Assembly: GCA_918797485.1 (NCBI GenBank)
Contig: CAKKNE010000005.1
Span: 4,154,001 to 4,218,000, forward strand
Source: Pelagomonas calceolata
Taxonomy: Eukaryota; Sar; Pelagophyceae; Pelagomonadales; Pelagomonadaceae
Direction: 5' to 3'
Length of the DNA: 64,000 nucleotides
The notes under the pieces: model-generated
Told to the model about the DNA's origin: nothing
Seen by the model: only the letters and a program-made list of their open reading frames with translations
Database searches by the model: none
Made by a program: the position numbers and the translations under genes
Shown here: one piece after another, positions 23,546 through 33,948 of the stretch
How positions within the stretch are numbered: position 1 is the first letter of the stretch
Layout: the number at the start of each line of letters is the position of its first letter

Positions 23546-26500
23546 ATGGCGGGTTTCGCAACGATCGCCGCGCTCGACGAGCATTCGTTTGTCTACGGCT
23601 GCTTGCACGATGTAGCTGCTGCAGCACCAGCGGCCGCACCCGCAGCGAGCGGCGGCGCCGTCCCCGCGAAGTTGGTGGAGGAGTGCAAGAAGGCCGGCGA
23701 GGCCGTCGCCGCAGCCAAAAAAAGTGGAGCCTCCAAGGATGAAATTGCGGCCAAGGTCGAGAAGCTCCTATCACTGAAGAAACAGATCACCGCGCTCGAC
23801 CCCACCCACTCTTTAGCAATAGTAGACAAGAAGAAGAAGGCCAAAGCAGCACCTGTAGAAGAGAAGAAGGGCCTTTCCAAAAGAGAACAGAAGCGCCTCG
23901 CGAGAGGCGAGGACGTCAAGAAGAAGAAGAAGGACAAGGATCCCAATAGGTGGGCCGTCGACCCCGCGAAGGCCGCGGCCAAGGCCGAAAAAGCTAGACT
24001 GAAGGCTCTAGCTAAAGCGGAAGCCGAGAAGGCCGACGTCAAAGCAATTGCACCTCCAACGCCGAAAGGAGACAAAAAAATACTGGCCGAGCAGATGTCG
24101 AGGACCTACAACCCGGGCGACGTCGAGGCCGCCTGGCAGGACTGGTGGGAGAAGTCCGGCTGGTACGGCTGCGACGAGAAAAAAGCGTTGAAGCGACCGG
24201 CCGACGAAAAGTTCGTCATGGTACTACCGCGTGTGTGGAAATCAAGTTCAAGCGCCCTTCAATTTTTGGTGTGTCGCGGTCGGCGCGAGGTGTTTCTGTC
24301 CATACTCGGTCGCGTGCATCGCTCGGAGGTCGTGTCCGAGTTTGGGCCTCTCAGATGACCGCGGTGCCGAGATAGCGAGGGACGCGTCGCGTCGATGGCG
24401 TAGAGACCTCGACGACAACCTGACTCACTGGTCGATGTCCACACAGGTCATCCCGCCGCCGAACGTGACTGGTAGTCTGCACTTGGGCCACGCCCTCACG
24501 GCGGCGATCGAAGATTGTCTCACGCGGTGGCACCGCATGCGGGGCGACGCGACGCTGTACGTGCCCGGTACCGATCATGCGGGCATCGCTACCCAATCGG
24601 TCGTCGAGAAGATGCTGGCCAAGCAGTCTCCGCCGGTCTCGAGGCATGATTTGGGGAGGGAAAAGTTCCTGGAGCACGTCTGGGCCTGGAAGGGCCAGTA
24701 CGGTAGTCGCATCTGCACGCAACTGAGAAGGCTTGGTAGTAGCGTGGACTGGTCTCGGGAACGGTTCACGATGGACGAGCGCTGCGCCAAGGCCGTGACG
24801 GAAGCTTTTGTTAGATTCCACGAGGCGGGCATCATGTATCGGGCGTCTCGCCTCGTGAACTGGAGTTGTGCTTTGAAATCAGCCATCTCCGACCTCGAAG
24901 TCGACCACTTGGAACTCAATGGTGGCGAGCTGCGGACGGTCCCGGGCCACGGCGCCACGAAGTACCAGTTCGCCATGTTCACGGAGTTCGCCTATAAAGT
25001 TATAGGTTCGGATGAGGAGGTCGTCGTAGCTACGACACGCTTGGAGACGATGCTGGGGGACGTGGCCGTCGCTGTCCATCCCAAGGACCCTCGCTATAAA
25101 CACTTGCACGGCAAGAAGTTGAAACACCCCTTCTTCCCTTCTCGTGTTGTGACAGTCGTAACCGATGATGTGTTAGTTGACATGGACAAGGGCACCGGGT
25201 GCGTGAAGGTGACGCCGGCCCACGACCCCCACGACTACGACTGCGGGAAGCGGCACGCGCTGCCGTTCATGACCATCTTTTCGCTGGACGGGCGCGTCGT
25301 GACGCAGTGCACGCCGTTTTCGGTCACTGGTGCGGGGGACTACCCGGTCGAGGTGTTCCCATCGTGGATTGCCGGTCAGATGCGCTATGATGCTCGAGTG
25401 TTGGTGGAGAAGAAGCTTGATGAGTTGGGACTGTTGCGAGGCAAAAGCGAGAGACCGATGACCCTAGCTGTGTGCTCTCGTAGTGGTGATATTATCGAGC
25501 CGTTGGTGCAGCCCCAGTGGTTCGTGGACTGCACGGGGCCCGCGAAACGGGCCTGCGACGCGGTCAGGGACGGGTCTCTCAGAATAAGACCGAAGATGCA
25601 CGAGCGGACGTGGTTCAAGTGGTTTGTTGCGGCGTCCTTGCATCGACGCGTCGACGCCGTAACGCGCCACACCACGCAGGCTCGAGGACATAAGGCCCTG
25701 GTGCATCTCGCGCCAGCTCTGGTGGGGCCACCGGATCCCCGCGTGGTTCGCGTTTCGGAAAGGTGAGTCGAGAAATAACGTCGACGTCGACGCCGAACGG
25801 AATAAGGAGCGGTGGATCGTGGCCCGGTCGGAAGCACAGGCTTTAGCACAAGCACAAAAACTCCTGGGGACGAAGGACGTGACCCTAGAACGCGACGAGG
25901 ACGTCCTCGACACGTGCGATCTCGGCGTCCCGTCGTGTACAGGCGCCTTCACGCCGTCGATGCGCGTCGTCTCCATCAGACGAGGTCGTGGGTGGTCTCT
26001 TTTTCGAGTTTGAGGCCGTTCGGACCGTTTCCAGTGAATACGATGCTCCACACAGGTGGTTCTCGTCCGGCCTCTTCCCCTTTTCCGTGTTCGGCTGGCC
26101 CGACGACACGGACGAGTTCAAGGCCTTCTATCCGACGCAGTTGCTCGAGACGGGCCTCGACATCCTCTTCTTCTGGGTGGCCCGCATGGTGATGATGGGG
26201 CTGCAGCTCACGGACAAGTTACCGTTCACGGATGTGTATTTGCATGCCATGGTGCGAGATAAGGACGGCCGCAAAATGTCGAAGTCGCTGGGGAACGTCA
26301 TCGACCCCCTGGAGGTCATCGACGGGTGTCCCTTGGCGCAGCTCGTCGACAAGTTGAAGGCTGGGAATTTAAGGGCTTCTGAGGTCAAGAGGGCGGAAGA
26401 AGCGTTCAAGGCAGACTTCCCCGAGGGCATGCCGCGGTGCGGCACGGATGCTCTCCGAGTAGGGTTATTGGCATACACGGTCCAAGGCCGGGACATCAAC

Positions 26501-27993
26501 TTGGATATTAAGAGAGTTGTCGGTTATCGAAGTTTCTGCAACAAGCTCTGGAACGCCGTGCGGTTTATGCTGGGGACCTTTGACGACTACAAAGCGTCAG
26601 AAAATCTATGGAGTACACTGAAACCTCTCGCGGGCCGAGACAAGTTCATCCTATCACGCTTAAGAAGGTGTGTCTTGGACGTCAACACGTGCCTCACGGA
26701 GTACAAGTTCGGCGAGGCCGTGCAGGCCATCTACCACTTCTTCTTAGATGATTTATGTGACGTTTATGTCGAGCTCGTGAAACCCGTCATGTACGACGAC
26801 GATAAAAAAGGTAAAGGTAGGGACGCGGCGAAAATGGTCCTGTGGGCCTGCTTGGATGCTGGTTTAAGGTTGTTGCATCCGCTGTGTCCCTTCGTGACCG
26901 AGGAATTGTGGCAGCGGTTACCAAGAACCTTTGCCGTTAGCTCAATCATGGTCGCGCCCTATCCTACTCCGTCAGAAGTTGATACGTTCGATAACCAAGA
27001 GGCGGAGCGAGGCACGTCCCTAGTCTTGGAGACCGTCACGGGTGCTCGCTCGTTGCGAGCTCAATATTCACTAGCGAACAAGCCCGCGCACTTCCACGCC
27101 GTGTTTAGCAATGATGCGGAACGAGCATCCATACTAGAGGGGAGGAAGGACGACTGTAGCACACTCATGCGGGCCGCGTCGGTCAGTATCGGGAATAATG
27201 TGACACCTCCAAAAGGGTGCGGCCAGAAGCTCGTCGACGACAAACTCAGTGTCCTGGTGGACCTCAAGGGTCTCGTGGACGCGGATGCCGAAATCAAGAA
27301 GCTCCAGAAAGAACTCAAAACGGTCGAGCCGCTCGTCGCGAAATTAGAAGCGAAGATTAAAGACGCTCGTTACCTCGCGAAGGCGCCGGAGAAGCAACGG
27401 GTGCAGGACCGGGAGAAGTTGAAATCTTATGGCGACAAGGCGGCTGCGGCGCGTGCGGCCATCAAGTCGTGGGAGGAGTTCAAGTCGGGCGGTGGTGAGG
27501 AGGAGGAGGATGATTTCTGGGCCGAGGACGACGAGGACGATCCGGCGGCCGCGGCGGCGCTGGAGGAGGCCAAGGCCAAAGCCATGGCCAAGCTCGCGAA
27601 GAAGGAGGCGAACCAGCGGTCGTTATCTGTGCATAGATTAAATTGTTGCGACGCGTCTCGCGACGCCAGCTCGATGGCGTGGCGGGGTCTCCCACCCAAC
27701 TTACCGGTTGATTTACGCACAGGTCGTTATGTAACCTCGAGATCAAGCCCTGGGAGGCGGACCAGGACCTGAAGGCGCTCTACGCCAAGATCAAGGCGAC
27801 GGTCGTGAAGGACGGGCTCAAGTGGAGCGAGGGGTTGAAGTTGGTCGACGTGGCCTTCGGCGTGCAGAAAATTATCTGTACTGCGGTCGTCAACCAGAGC
27901 TTGTCCATGGACGCCATCATCGAAGAAATCACTGAAGAACTCTTCACGGACGAGGTCCAGTCCATGAGCATGACTTCGATGTCGCTGCTCTAG
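23546..27993 (+). CDS. VARS: Valyl-tRNA synthetase fused to eEF1B guanine-nucleotide-exchange domain (WHEP-ValRS-eEF1B), five exons
   Basis: Exons 23546-24220, 24447-25621, 25680-25913, 26056-27618 and 27723-27993 sum to 3918 nt, 1305 residues. ATG 23546 is the first in frame. Order: WHEP-like RNA-binding helix-turn-helix (about 38-86); Lys/Ala-rich linker; class I ValRS core with HIGH motif HLGH (about 237) in [43 protein letters not shown] and KMSKS (about 768); anticodon-binding helices; C-terminal coiled coil; acidic block [11 protein letters not shown]; then about 90 residues of eEF1B alpha/beta GEF domain ([38 protein letters not shown]). In animals ValRS binds the eEF1H complex as a separate chain; here the exchange domain is covalent. 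It charges tRNA-Val and probably recycles eEF1A. Confidence 0.95.
24221..24446 (+). mobile_element. Introner: intron 1 of ValRS-eEF1B, 226 bp
   Basis: Left TGTGGAAATCAAG, right GTCGATGTCCACACAG. GTACTACC at the donor and GTCATCCC after the acceptor match at 5 of 8. Removal restores [13 protein letters not shown], invariant in ValRS. Phase 0. Confidence 0.9.
25622..25679 (+). mobile_element. Short introner-like intron 2 of ValRS-eEF1B, 58 bp
   Basis: Donor GTTTGTTG, acceptor CCACGCAG, next exon GCTCGAGG. The core CATCGACGCGTCGACGCCGT is palindromic. Restores FKWLEDIRPW. Phase 2. Confidence 0.85.
25914..26055 (+). mobile_element. Introner (second type): intron 3 of ValRS-eEF1B, 142 bp
   Basis: It begins GTGCGATCTCGGCGTCCC like 14858 and ends CGATGCTCCACACAG. 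Restores [14 protein letters not shown]. Because the donor octamer is the same at two unrelated targets, the donor here seems to be carried by the element. Confidence 0.88.
27619..27722 (+). mobile_element. Introner: intron 4 of ValRS-eEF1B, 104 bp, perfect 8-bp duplication
   Basis: GTCGTTAT stands at both junctions. Ends CTGTGCATAGATTAA and TTGATTTACGCACAG are inverted with few mismatches. It lies between the acidic linker and the eEF1B domain, so the domain fusion is only visible after splicing. Phase 2. Confidence 0.95.
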
Positions 27994-28022
27994 TTGGCTA
28001 AGAGATTTAGTTCATAGTAGTA

Positions 28023-29396
28023 TTAAACAACGGCCCCGCGCGGGCTGTCGAGCTTCGACGGCGGGACGCGCCCCATGGGTGTCGGCACGCGCTCCCCTTG
28101 GACGACCGGCGGCTCGTACGACGACTGACGCTCGGACATCTCCAGGGACCGTTGGTTCGACCGCTGGTCCTTCTTGCACCGGGCACAGATGGCCATTATA
28201 CTGATAATGATAACCATAATGAGGACGAGTGCGAAGAACACCTGTAAGCCACTTCGGCTGCCGTGTACATACTTCTTTTTAGCGGCCGCGACGGTCGGTG
28301 CTTGCGTAGGTTTCTGTGTAGGTTGGAGCGTCTCCTGCATGAGGTCTGCGGGGCCGCAGCACCTGCGTGGAAACGCGTCGATGGCGTGGGGGCGGACGCG
28401 TTTGATTTCCGCACGGTCTGTCACTGGTATATCGCCCCTTGGCCGAAGGCCGCCTTGCACGGAGCCCAGCCGGATTTTCCTGTAGGGTCGGGGGCCGGGT
28501 GGTAGCCCGCGATGCCACAGCCACGTTTCTCCCCTTCGGGAGCGCAGCAGTCGCTGTCGCGGTCGACGCAGATGTCGGACCGGCACGTCTCCTTGTACTC
28601 GTCCTTGGGGATGCAGCACTGGTAGATCGCGTCCTGGCCGAAGGCCGCCTTGCACGGAGCCCAGCCCGACCGCCCGTGCATGTCCGCCGTGACCTTGTAG
28701 CCGTCGACCTTGCACCCCCGGGGCTCGTTCTTCGTGCCCTGTTCGCCGCCCGTCGCGCAGCAGTCGTCGTCGCGATCCTTACATATATCGGAGCGGCACA
28801 CTTCGTTCGGGCTAGCAAATTCCGTATCTCTGCAACACTTGTAGGTCGCGTCCGTGCCGAAGGCCGCGTGGCACGGCGCCCAGCCGCTCCGGCCGGTGGG
28901 ATCGGGCTTTACCACAAAGCCAGGGATACTACATCCGCGGGGCTCGGGCTTGTCGCCCGCGCCTTCGCCACCGAGCGGCGCGCAGCAGTCGTTGTCCCTG
29001 TCAAGGCCTGCGTGCACAAAAACGTATCGCGTCGATAGCGTGGAGGCTCGTCTCGGGAAACGCACATATGTCGGTCCGGCACTCCTCCTCCTCCGACGGC
29101 GTGACGGTTGGCGCGAAGGTCGAGCGCCGGGGCGGCGGAAGCTCCGACTCGCAGGTGTCGCACGTTTTTCTACACGCCTCCTGCGCCGTTCTGTCGTCGC
29201 CGTGGACGTCGCAGCGCGTCGGCAGGAGCTCGCTCACCCACTGGCAGTTCTTGGTCTCGTCGTCTTTTTTGTGCCAGGTCGAATCGTCGGCGCAGGCCGG
29301 CGGCGACGGCTCCGCCGGGCCCGAAGCGGGCGGCGGCGTCTGCGCGTGGATCGAGGCGAGTATCAGAGCCGCTCTGAGCATCGACCGACGAGACAT
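28023..29396 (-). CDS. Cys-rich repeat receptor-like type I membrane protein, three exons
   Basis: Exons 29396-29066, 29007-28425 and 28362-28023 give 417 residues. Signal peptide MSRRSMLRAALILASIHAQ. A six-Cys ShKT-like module (ACADDSTWHKK...CESE) follows. Then come three tandem units of about 60 residues with the pattern C-R-[ST]-D-I-C-x-D-R-D-x-D-C-C-A, a PRGC strand, GRSGWAPCxAAFGxDAxYxCC. A Thr/Pro/Gln-rich stalk (TLQPTQKPTQAPT), one transmembrane helix (VFFALVLIMVIIISIMAIC) and a polar cytosolic tail complete it. The first intron joins DIC to LDRDNDCC and the second joins IYQ to CCG; both fit the sister repeats. The unit is not one I can name. A surface adhesion or sensing role is inferred. 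Confidence 0.76.
28363..28424 (-). mobile_element. Introner: intron 2 of the Cys-rich receptor gene, 62 bp
   Basis: Left CCGTGCGGAAATCAAACGCG, right GCGTTTCCACGCAG: nearly a bare pair of inverted ends around CCATCGACGC. Donor GTGACAGA, next exon GTGCTGCG. Phase 2. Confidence 0.85.
29008..29065 (-). mobile_element. Short introner-like intron 1 of the Cys-rich receptor gene, 58 bp
   Basis: Donor GTGCGTTT, acceptor GCACGCAG, next exon GCCTTGAC; interior GCTATCGACGCGATAC. Phase 1. Confidence 0.78.
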
Positions 29397-29611
29397 TTCT
29401 TTTTGCTCGGTGTCACGATTCCCAAACTCCTGCTCGGCGGCGTCGACTCGACTGGCTGCCACAGGGATTTTTAGAAAAGTGGCTAGGGCCCTCAAATCGC
29501 GTGCGGTTTCTTCGCTTGCGCGCCTCAAAGATGAATTTATGTATTTTTTCGACGGTCAAACAACCTCTCCTCGCGATCGGGCACTGGTAATGAAAGCCTG
29601 AAAAACTAAGG

Positions 29612-29634
29612 GCTAGCGGCAGTAAGACACTAGC
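29612..29634 (+). promoter_or_regulatory. Promoter dyad motif, site 3
   Basis: GCTAGCG, GCA, then GTAAGACACTAGC. 215 bp from the Cys-rich receptor start (-) and 191 bp from the BCS1 start (+), in a 429-bp divergent region with no other feature seen. Confidence 0.75.
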
Positions 29635-29825
29635 AAGCATCTCTGGCGCTGAGTTTTTAGCTCCCATAGCTGGGCATACAGTAGTCCAGAACGCACGCAG
29701 CTCACTCATCACTCATATAGCGGCACTCCTGAGCCCGTGCGCCAAGCGCGACAAGCTATTATCGCGGCAGTGACTCGATCTCCGCTGCGCGTGCCGGCTG
29801 TTCAGGCTCGCCTGGAGCGCAGACG

Positions 29826-31250
29826 ATGAGTGATGTGGCAGCTCCGCCTCCAAAAACGCCCTCGCCGCTCACGGACCTGATACCGGAGCCGCTGCGAGAC
29901 CACCCGGCCGCCGCCGTCGTCGCTGGCGGCGCAGGGCTCGCCGCTTTAAGCTTAGGCTTGTCCGCGTTCCGGAGCACCGGCCGCTTGGCCGTATCCACGC
30001 TACGCCGGCGCGCGACGGCGACGCTCGAGGTCACGAGCCGCGACGCTGCGTACCCGTGGGTGCTCCACTGGCTGAAGCGGACGAATCCTATCGGATCATT
30101 TAGGCACGCGAGCGTCACGACGCTACATGGCGACGACGGCCCGACCTTTGACCTCGTGCCGGCGCCAGGTTTACACGTCGTGCGCCACGCGGGCCGGTGG
30201 GTCCTCGTGGAACGAGCCCGGGAGTACGGCACGGTGAACACGTCGAGCGGCACGCCCTGGGAGAAGGTCGTCCTCACGGCTTTTGCGGGTTCTAGTGACT
30301 TTTTTCCATCTCTACTCAACGAAGCGCGGCGCGACGCGGAGGGTAGTCGCGATGCAACGACAACGACGCTCTACACGTGCTGGGGCACGGAGTGGCGGCC
30401 CTTCGGCCAGGCTCGAGCCAAAAGACCGATCGAGTCCGTGGTCCTGAAGGAGGGCCAGGCCGAGAGGCTCGTACAGGACGTCGCCGAGTGGTCTAAGTCG
30501 AAAAAGTGGTACGCGGAGCGGGGCGTGCCGTATCGACGCGGTTATTTACTGCACGGCCCGCCGGGCGGGGGGAAGACGTCGTTCTTCCTGGCGTTAGCTG
30601 GTGCGTTGGACCTGGACGTGTGTCTGCTATCATTATCAGATGAGGGCCTGACGGACGATAGGCTCGCTTTAGCGCTGGCGAACGCCCCCAGGAACTGCTG
30701 CGTTTTATTAGAGGACGTCGACGCGGCCTTCGCTTCCGAGGAGACGAGTCGCGGCCACCTCACGCTAAGTGGTTTGTTGAACGCGCTCGACGGCGCGGCG
30801 GCGGCCGAAGGGAGGGTGGTGCTCATGACGACGAACTACGTCGAAAGATTGGACGCGGCTTTAATTCGACCGGGCCGCGTCGACGTCGTGGAGCTCGTGG
30901 GTGACGCGGACGCGGACCAGGCATCGCGGTTATTCCAGCGGTTCTACGAGGACGCGTCCGATGAAGACGCCGCGGCGTTTGGTGTCAATGCGACGGCCAG
31001 TAGAGCGCCGTCGATGGCCGAGCTGCAGGGTTTTCTGATTGCGCGGAAGGGCGATCATCACGCGGCGCTGGCCGAGGCGTCTTCGCTCATTCGGGACCCT
31101 CGTCCGGGACCCTCGTCCCGCGTTGACGCGGGTCCCCCGGCTTCGCCAGGAAAAAAACGGGGCCGGCGGCGGCTGACGGCGCTCGACGTCGACCGCATGC
31201 CCTTCAACCCGCAGCCCGGCTGGGAAGAGAGTAGTAACCTCCGGGAATAG
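29826..31250 (+). CDS. BCS1: BCS1-type mitochondrial AAA ATPase
   Basis: 474 residues, single exon, ATG 29826. Residues 24-50 contain an N-terminal membrane helix. The BCS1 N-terminal domain follows (LEVTSRDAAYPWVLHWL, WGTEWRPFGQARAKRPIESVVL). The AAA module has Walker A GPPGGGKTS, Walker B CVLLEDVDAAF, the sensor TTNYVERLDAALIRPGRVD and a C-terminal GFL helix. BCS1 translocates the folded Rieske iron-sulfur protein across the inner mitochondrial membrane during complex III assembly. Length and domain order are typical. A basic insert (GKKRGRRRL) precedes the C-terminus. It ends 5 bp before the stop of the convergent fusion gene. Confidence 0.92.
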   Translation: MSDVAAPPPKTPSPLTDLIPEPLRDHPAAAVVAGGAGLAALSLGLSAFRSTGRLAVSTLRRRATATLEVTSRDAAYPWVLHWLKRTNPIGSFRHASVTTLHGDDGPTFDLVPAPGLHVVRHAGRWVLVERAREYGTVNTSSGTPWEKVVLTAFAGSSDFFPSLLNEARRDAEGSRDATTTTLYTCWGTEWRPFGQARAKRPIESVVLKEGQAERLVQDVAEWSKSKKWYAERGVPYRRGYLLHGPPGGGKTSFFLALAGALDLDVCLLSLSDEGLTDDRLALALANAPRNCCVLLEDVDAAFASEETSRGHLTLSGLLNALDGAAAAEGRVVLMTTNYVERLDAALIRPGRVDVVELVGDADADQASRLFQRFYEDASDEDAAAFGVNATASRAPSMAELQGFLIARKGDHHAALAEASSLIRDPRPGPSSRVDAGPPASPGKKRGRRRLTALDVDRMPFNPQPGWEESSNLRE

Positions 31251-31255
31251 TTTTA

Positions 31256-33526
31256 TCATCGAGTCCTTATTACTTGGCGCGAGCAGTTGTCACGCTTAAC
31301 GAGGCAAGCCAGGCTTCGGGGCAATGAGCGGACCCTCGCGCAATTCGACAGGGACTTCAGCAACGGCGCCAGGGAACCACTCTCGCGTTCGTAGGTATCA
31401 TCGTTGTACGCGTAGACCGGCTGCGCCACCTGCCATCTTCTTAAATCATCGTGGGACCCTCCCCGCGGCGGACCCGCGGCGGATCGAGGTTCCCGGACGC
31501 TTGGATGGGCGAGATGGGCCGGAACGACCGCCCGCAAGAGACTCCGCGGATCAGCAGCAAAGTCCGCCAGATCCACGGTCCAGTCGCGCGCGCTGGGCCT
31601 CCGCCACTTCCTCTCCGCCTCGTTGATCATACACCTTTTTAAGGCCGTGCACGTGGCGAAGGGCTCCGACGTTCGGTAGCAGGTCCGCTTCATCAGCGAC
31701 CAGATCTGATTCGGGGCGTCTCTCGTGCAAAAGATCATACCTGTGTGGAAATCAAATTTACGGCGCGTTCGTCCTGAATTGCCGCGTCGACCTCTACGCC
31801 ATCGACGCGACGCCTGTTCGATGGCGTGGCAATGACGGTTCCTCACCGCTCGACCGAGCCAGGACGGCCGCGTCATCGCCGAGAAATGGCTTAGTGAAGA
31901 ATTGTCGGGTGCACCCGACGCACTGGTTGTTTTCCACACAGGATCATGCGGGCCGCCGGAAACTTGCGCCGCAACCCCTCGAACCGGCGCACGTCGCGCG
32001 GACTGTTCGTCGGCTTCTTGAACACCGTCCACTCCGCGGAGCAGGCCTCCTCCACGTGGTCATCCGGCCACCGCTCGTCCCGCCCGCCCCGCAGCGGCAC
32101 GCCCAATCGTTTCGCGAGCTGCGCGCGGAGGACGCTCGTGAAGCTGTGGTGGAAGCCCCCGATGACGATTAACCTTTCTCCGTCGCAGAGCTTTTGTGCG
32201 GAACTGAGGCGTCGTCGTGGCCGTACGTCCCTACCGAGCTCTGAAACGAATTGGTGGAACTCGAGGCCGAAGCGATCCCACTGGTGGACCGCCGCCGACC
32301 GCGTCGTCAGGTCGTCCTCGAGCACGTAGCCCGCGGCGTCGCGAATCTTCCAATATTCTCCGATGTTGACGTGCGTCGGCGGGAGGTAGCCGGCGTGGCG
32401 CGGCCGCGAGCCGTCGAGGCTTCCCACCGTGTTGACGACGCCGTCGCCGCGCGTCTCGACGAAGGTCTCGGCCGGCAGATTGCCCGTATAAAATAGATAG
32501 TTCAAATATCCTTGATCTGAAGGTACTCCTTTGTGGTGGCAGTCGTGCGCGTCGACCTCGTTGAGCAGTCTTGTTTCAAAATTCACTATTGCTGGTTGCG
32601 CACCCATATACGAACCAGAACAGAGCACGGACTGGTTGCGCAGCCGGTCCCACTCGGCGCGGCCCCAACAGTTACGAACCCAACCGCCGTTGAAGGGGCA
32701 ATTCCCTACCTTCTTGAAGGGCCTGCGCGGACGGATCAGGCATCGAAATGACGCCGCGGCGATGGCGTGTCTCGCGCAATCGAGGAGTCAAGTGAAGAAT
32801 GAACGAAAATCCCTGGGACGCCGCGACGCACCAGTGCTCCGCGACGACGAGGAGCTCGAGGCCCTCGAGGCGTCTTCCTCTCCGTTCAATAACGCGCTGA
32901 AATGGATCCGCCTGAAAAAACGTGTCGCGGTAGTCCGCGACGTAGAACATGCTGCGCGGCGAGTACGTCTTCGCGATCGCGAGATACAACGCGTGGCGGA
33001 TGATCGCGAGCGGCAGGGGCGGCTGGCCCTCGCGCCACTTGCAGGTCTTGTGCTTGATGTTCCCCCCGCTAGACGCGCTACAGTCGGGCACGAGGCCGTA
33101 GGCGACGACGCCACTCTTCCGCAGGTAGGCCTCGCAGCCGCGCTGGAGCCTGCTCCGCGGCTCCGTGATGAGTGTTATGTCGCCCGTGTATCCCGCTCGT
33201 CTCAAGCTGCCGACGAAGGCCCGGTGCGAGAACTCGCGGTAATTCAGCGCGAGCCCGGTCACAACGTCGGCGTCGTAGCGTTGCGCGGGAAACGGCCACA
33301 AGGGTTCTCCCAACGGTGCCGGCGTGCGTGGCTTAGCGAGTTTCCCGGGCGCGTCGGTGACCGGCCGCCGATTCGCCAGCGGCGCGGGCCCGAACATGGG
33401 CGGTCGCGCGGCCCATTGCGCCTTGACGTCCTCCGGAGCCCGGAACCCGCTGATCCAGTTGCCGTTTCGCCAGCCGCGCTGAGCATCGGCAGTGCAAAAT
33501 AGCAGCAGCAGTCTCATTGATGACAT
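31256..33526 (-). CDS. Glycosyltransferase-like domain fused to a sulfotransferase domain, three exons
   Basis: Exons 33526-32832, 32722-31950 and 31740-31256 give 650 residues. Signal peptide or anchor MSSMRLLLLFCTADAQ. The N-terminal two thirds follow a nucleotide-sugar transferase-like pattern: YREFSHRAFVGSLRRAGY, then MFYVADYRDTFFQADPF (DxD-like YRD), VVAEHWPFKKVGNCPFNGGW, VRNCWG, SVLCSGSYMGAQPAI, PSDQGYLNYLFYTG and VHQWDRFG. After about residue 390 a sulfotransferase starts: LIVIGGFHHSFTSVLRAQL (PAPS loop), IFCTRDAPNQIWSLM (3'-phosphate motif). One chain may therefore build and sulfate a glycan in the Golgi. Both introns repair clear motifs. Confidence 0.82.
31741..31949 (-). mobile_element. 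Introner: intron 2 of the fusion gene, 209 bp, GC donor
   Basis: GCATGATC at the donor against GTATGATC after the acceptor (7 of 8). Ends CTGTGTGGAAAACAA and TTGATTTCCACACAG. About 65 bp at its right end are nearly identical to the intron at 44015. Restores KFPAARMIFCTRD. Phase 1. Confidence 0.93.
32723..32831 (-). mobile_element. Introner-like intron 1 of the fusion gene, 109 bp
   Basis: Donor GTGCGTCG, acceptor CGCGCAG, next exon GCCCTTCA. Restores VVAEHWPFKKVGN. Phase 2. Confidence 0.82.
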
Positions 33527-33656
33527 CGTTGCTTAAACGCCACCGCTGGACGCAGCAATGCTCACAGGCGGTTCGCATTGATTGATGCTGCTACAGAGCC
33601 AAGAAACTACGAGTCGTTGCCAAGTCGATCTATACCGGCGGCGCTTGTTTCATCGA

Positions 33657-33680
33657 GCTAGCGGCCTGTAAGACACTAGT
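33657..33680 (+). promoter_or_regulatory. Promoter dyad motif, site 4
   Basis: GCTAGCG, GCCT, then GTAAGACACTAGT. 130 bp from the fusion-gene start (-) and 268 bp from the MYB start (+), in a 422-bp divergent region. Confidence 0.72.
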
Positions 33681-33948
33681 AAGCAAGCGGACGGCTCGCA
33701 CGACCCGCGCAGCAATCGAGACCCCTCCCGAGCAGTACCTGCAGATGCGCGACGGTACGGCCTCGGCTCGCGGCCCAGACAGAGGCCGGAGCAGGATAAT
33801 CTGCGCGCCGCGCCCGCCGCCGGCGCGACCGCCCACATTATCATAAGGCAAGCCAGGCAAAAAACAAACCCAAAGGCAGCCCTTTTTGCGCGCAGCAGCC
33901 CGCCCACCAAAAGATTATTTAGGGAGGCTAGAATTGCAGGGAAACACA

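Noticed and set aside
25622-25679. A sequencing gap or frameshift in ValRS at this site
   Set aside because: A 58-bp GT-AG intron with introner-like acceptor explains the frame change and restores the conserved [15 protein letters not shown] exactly.
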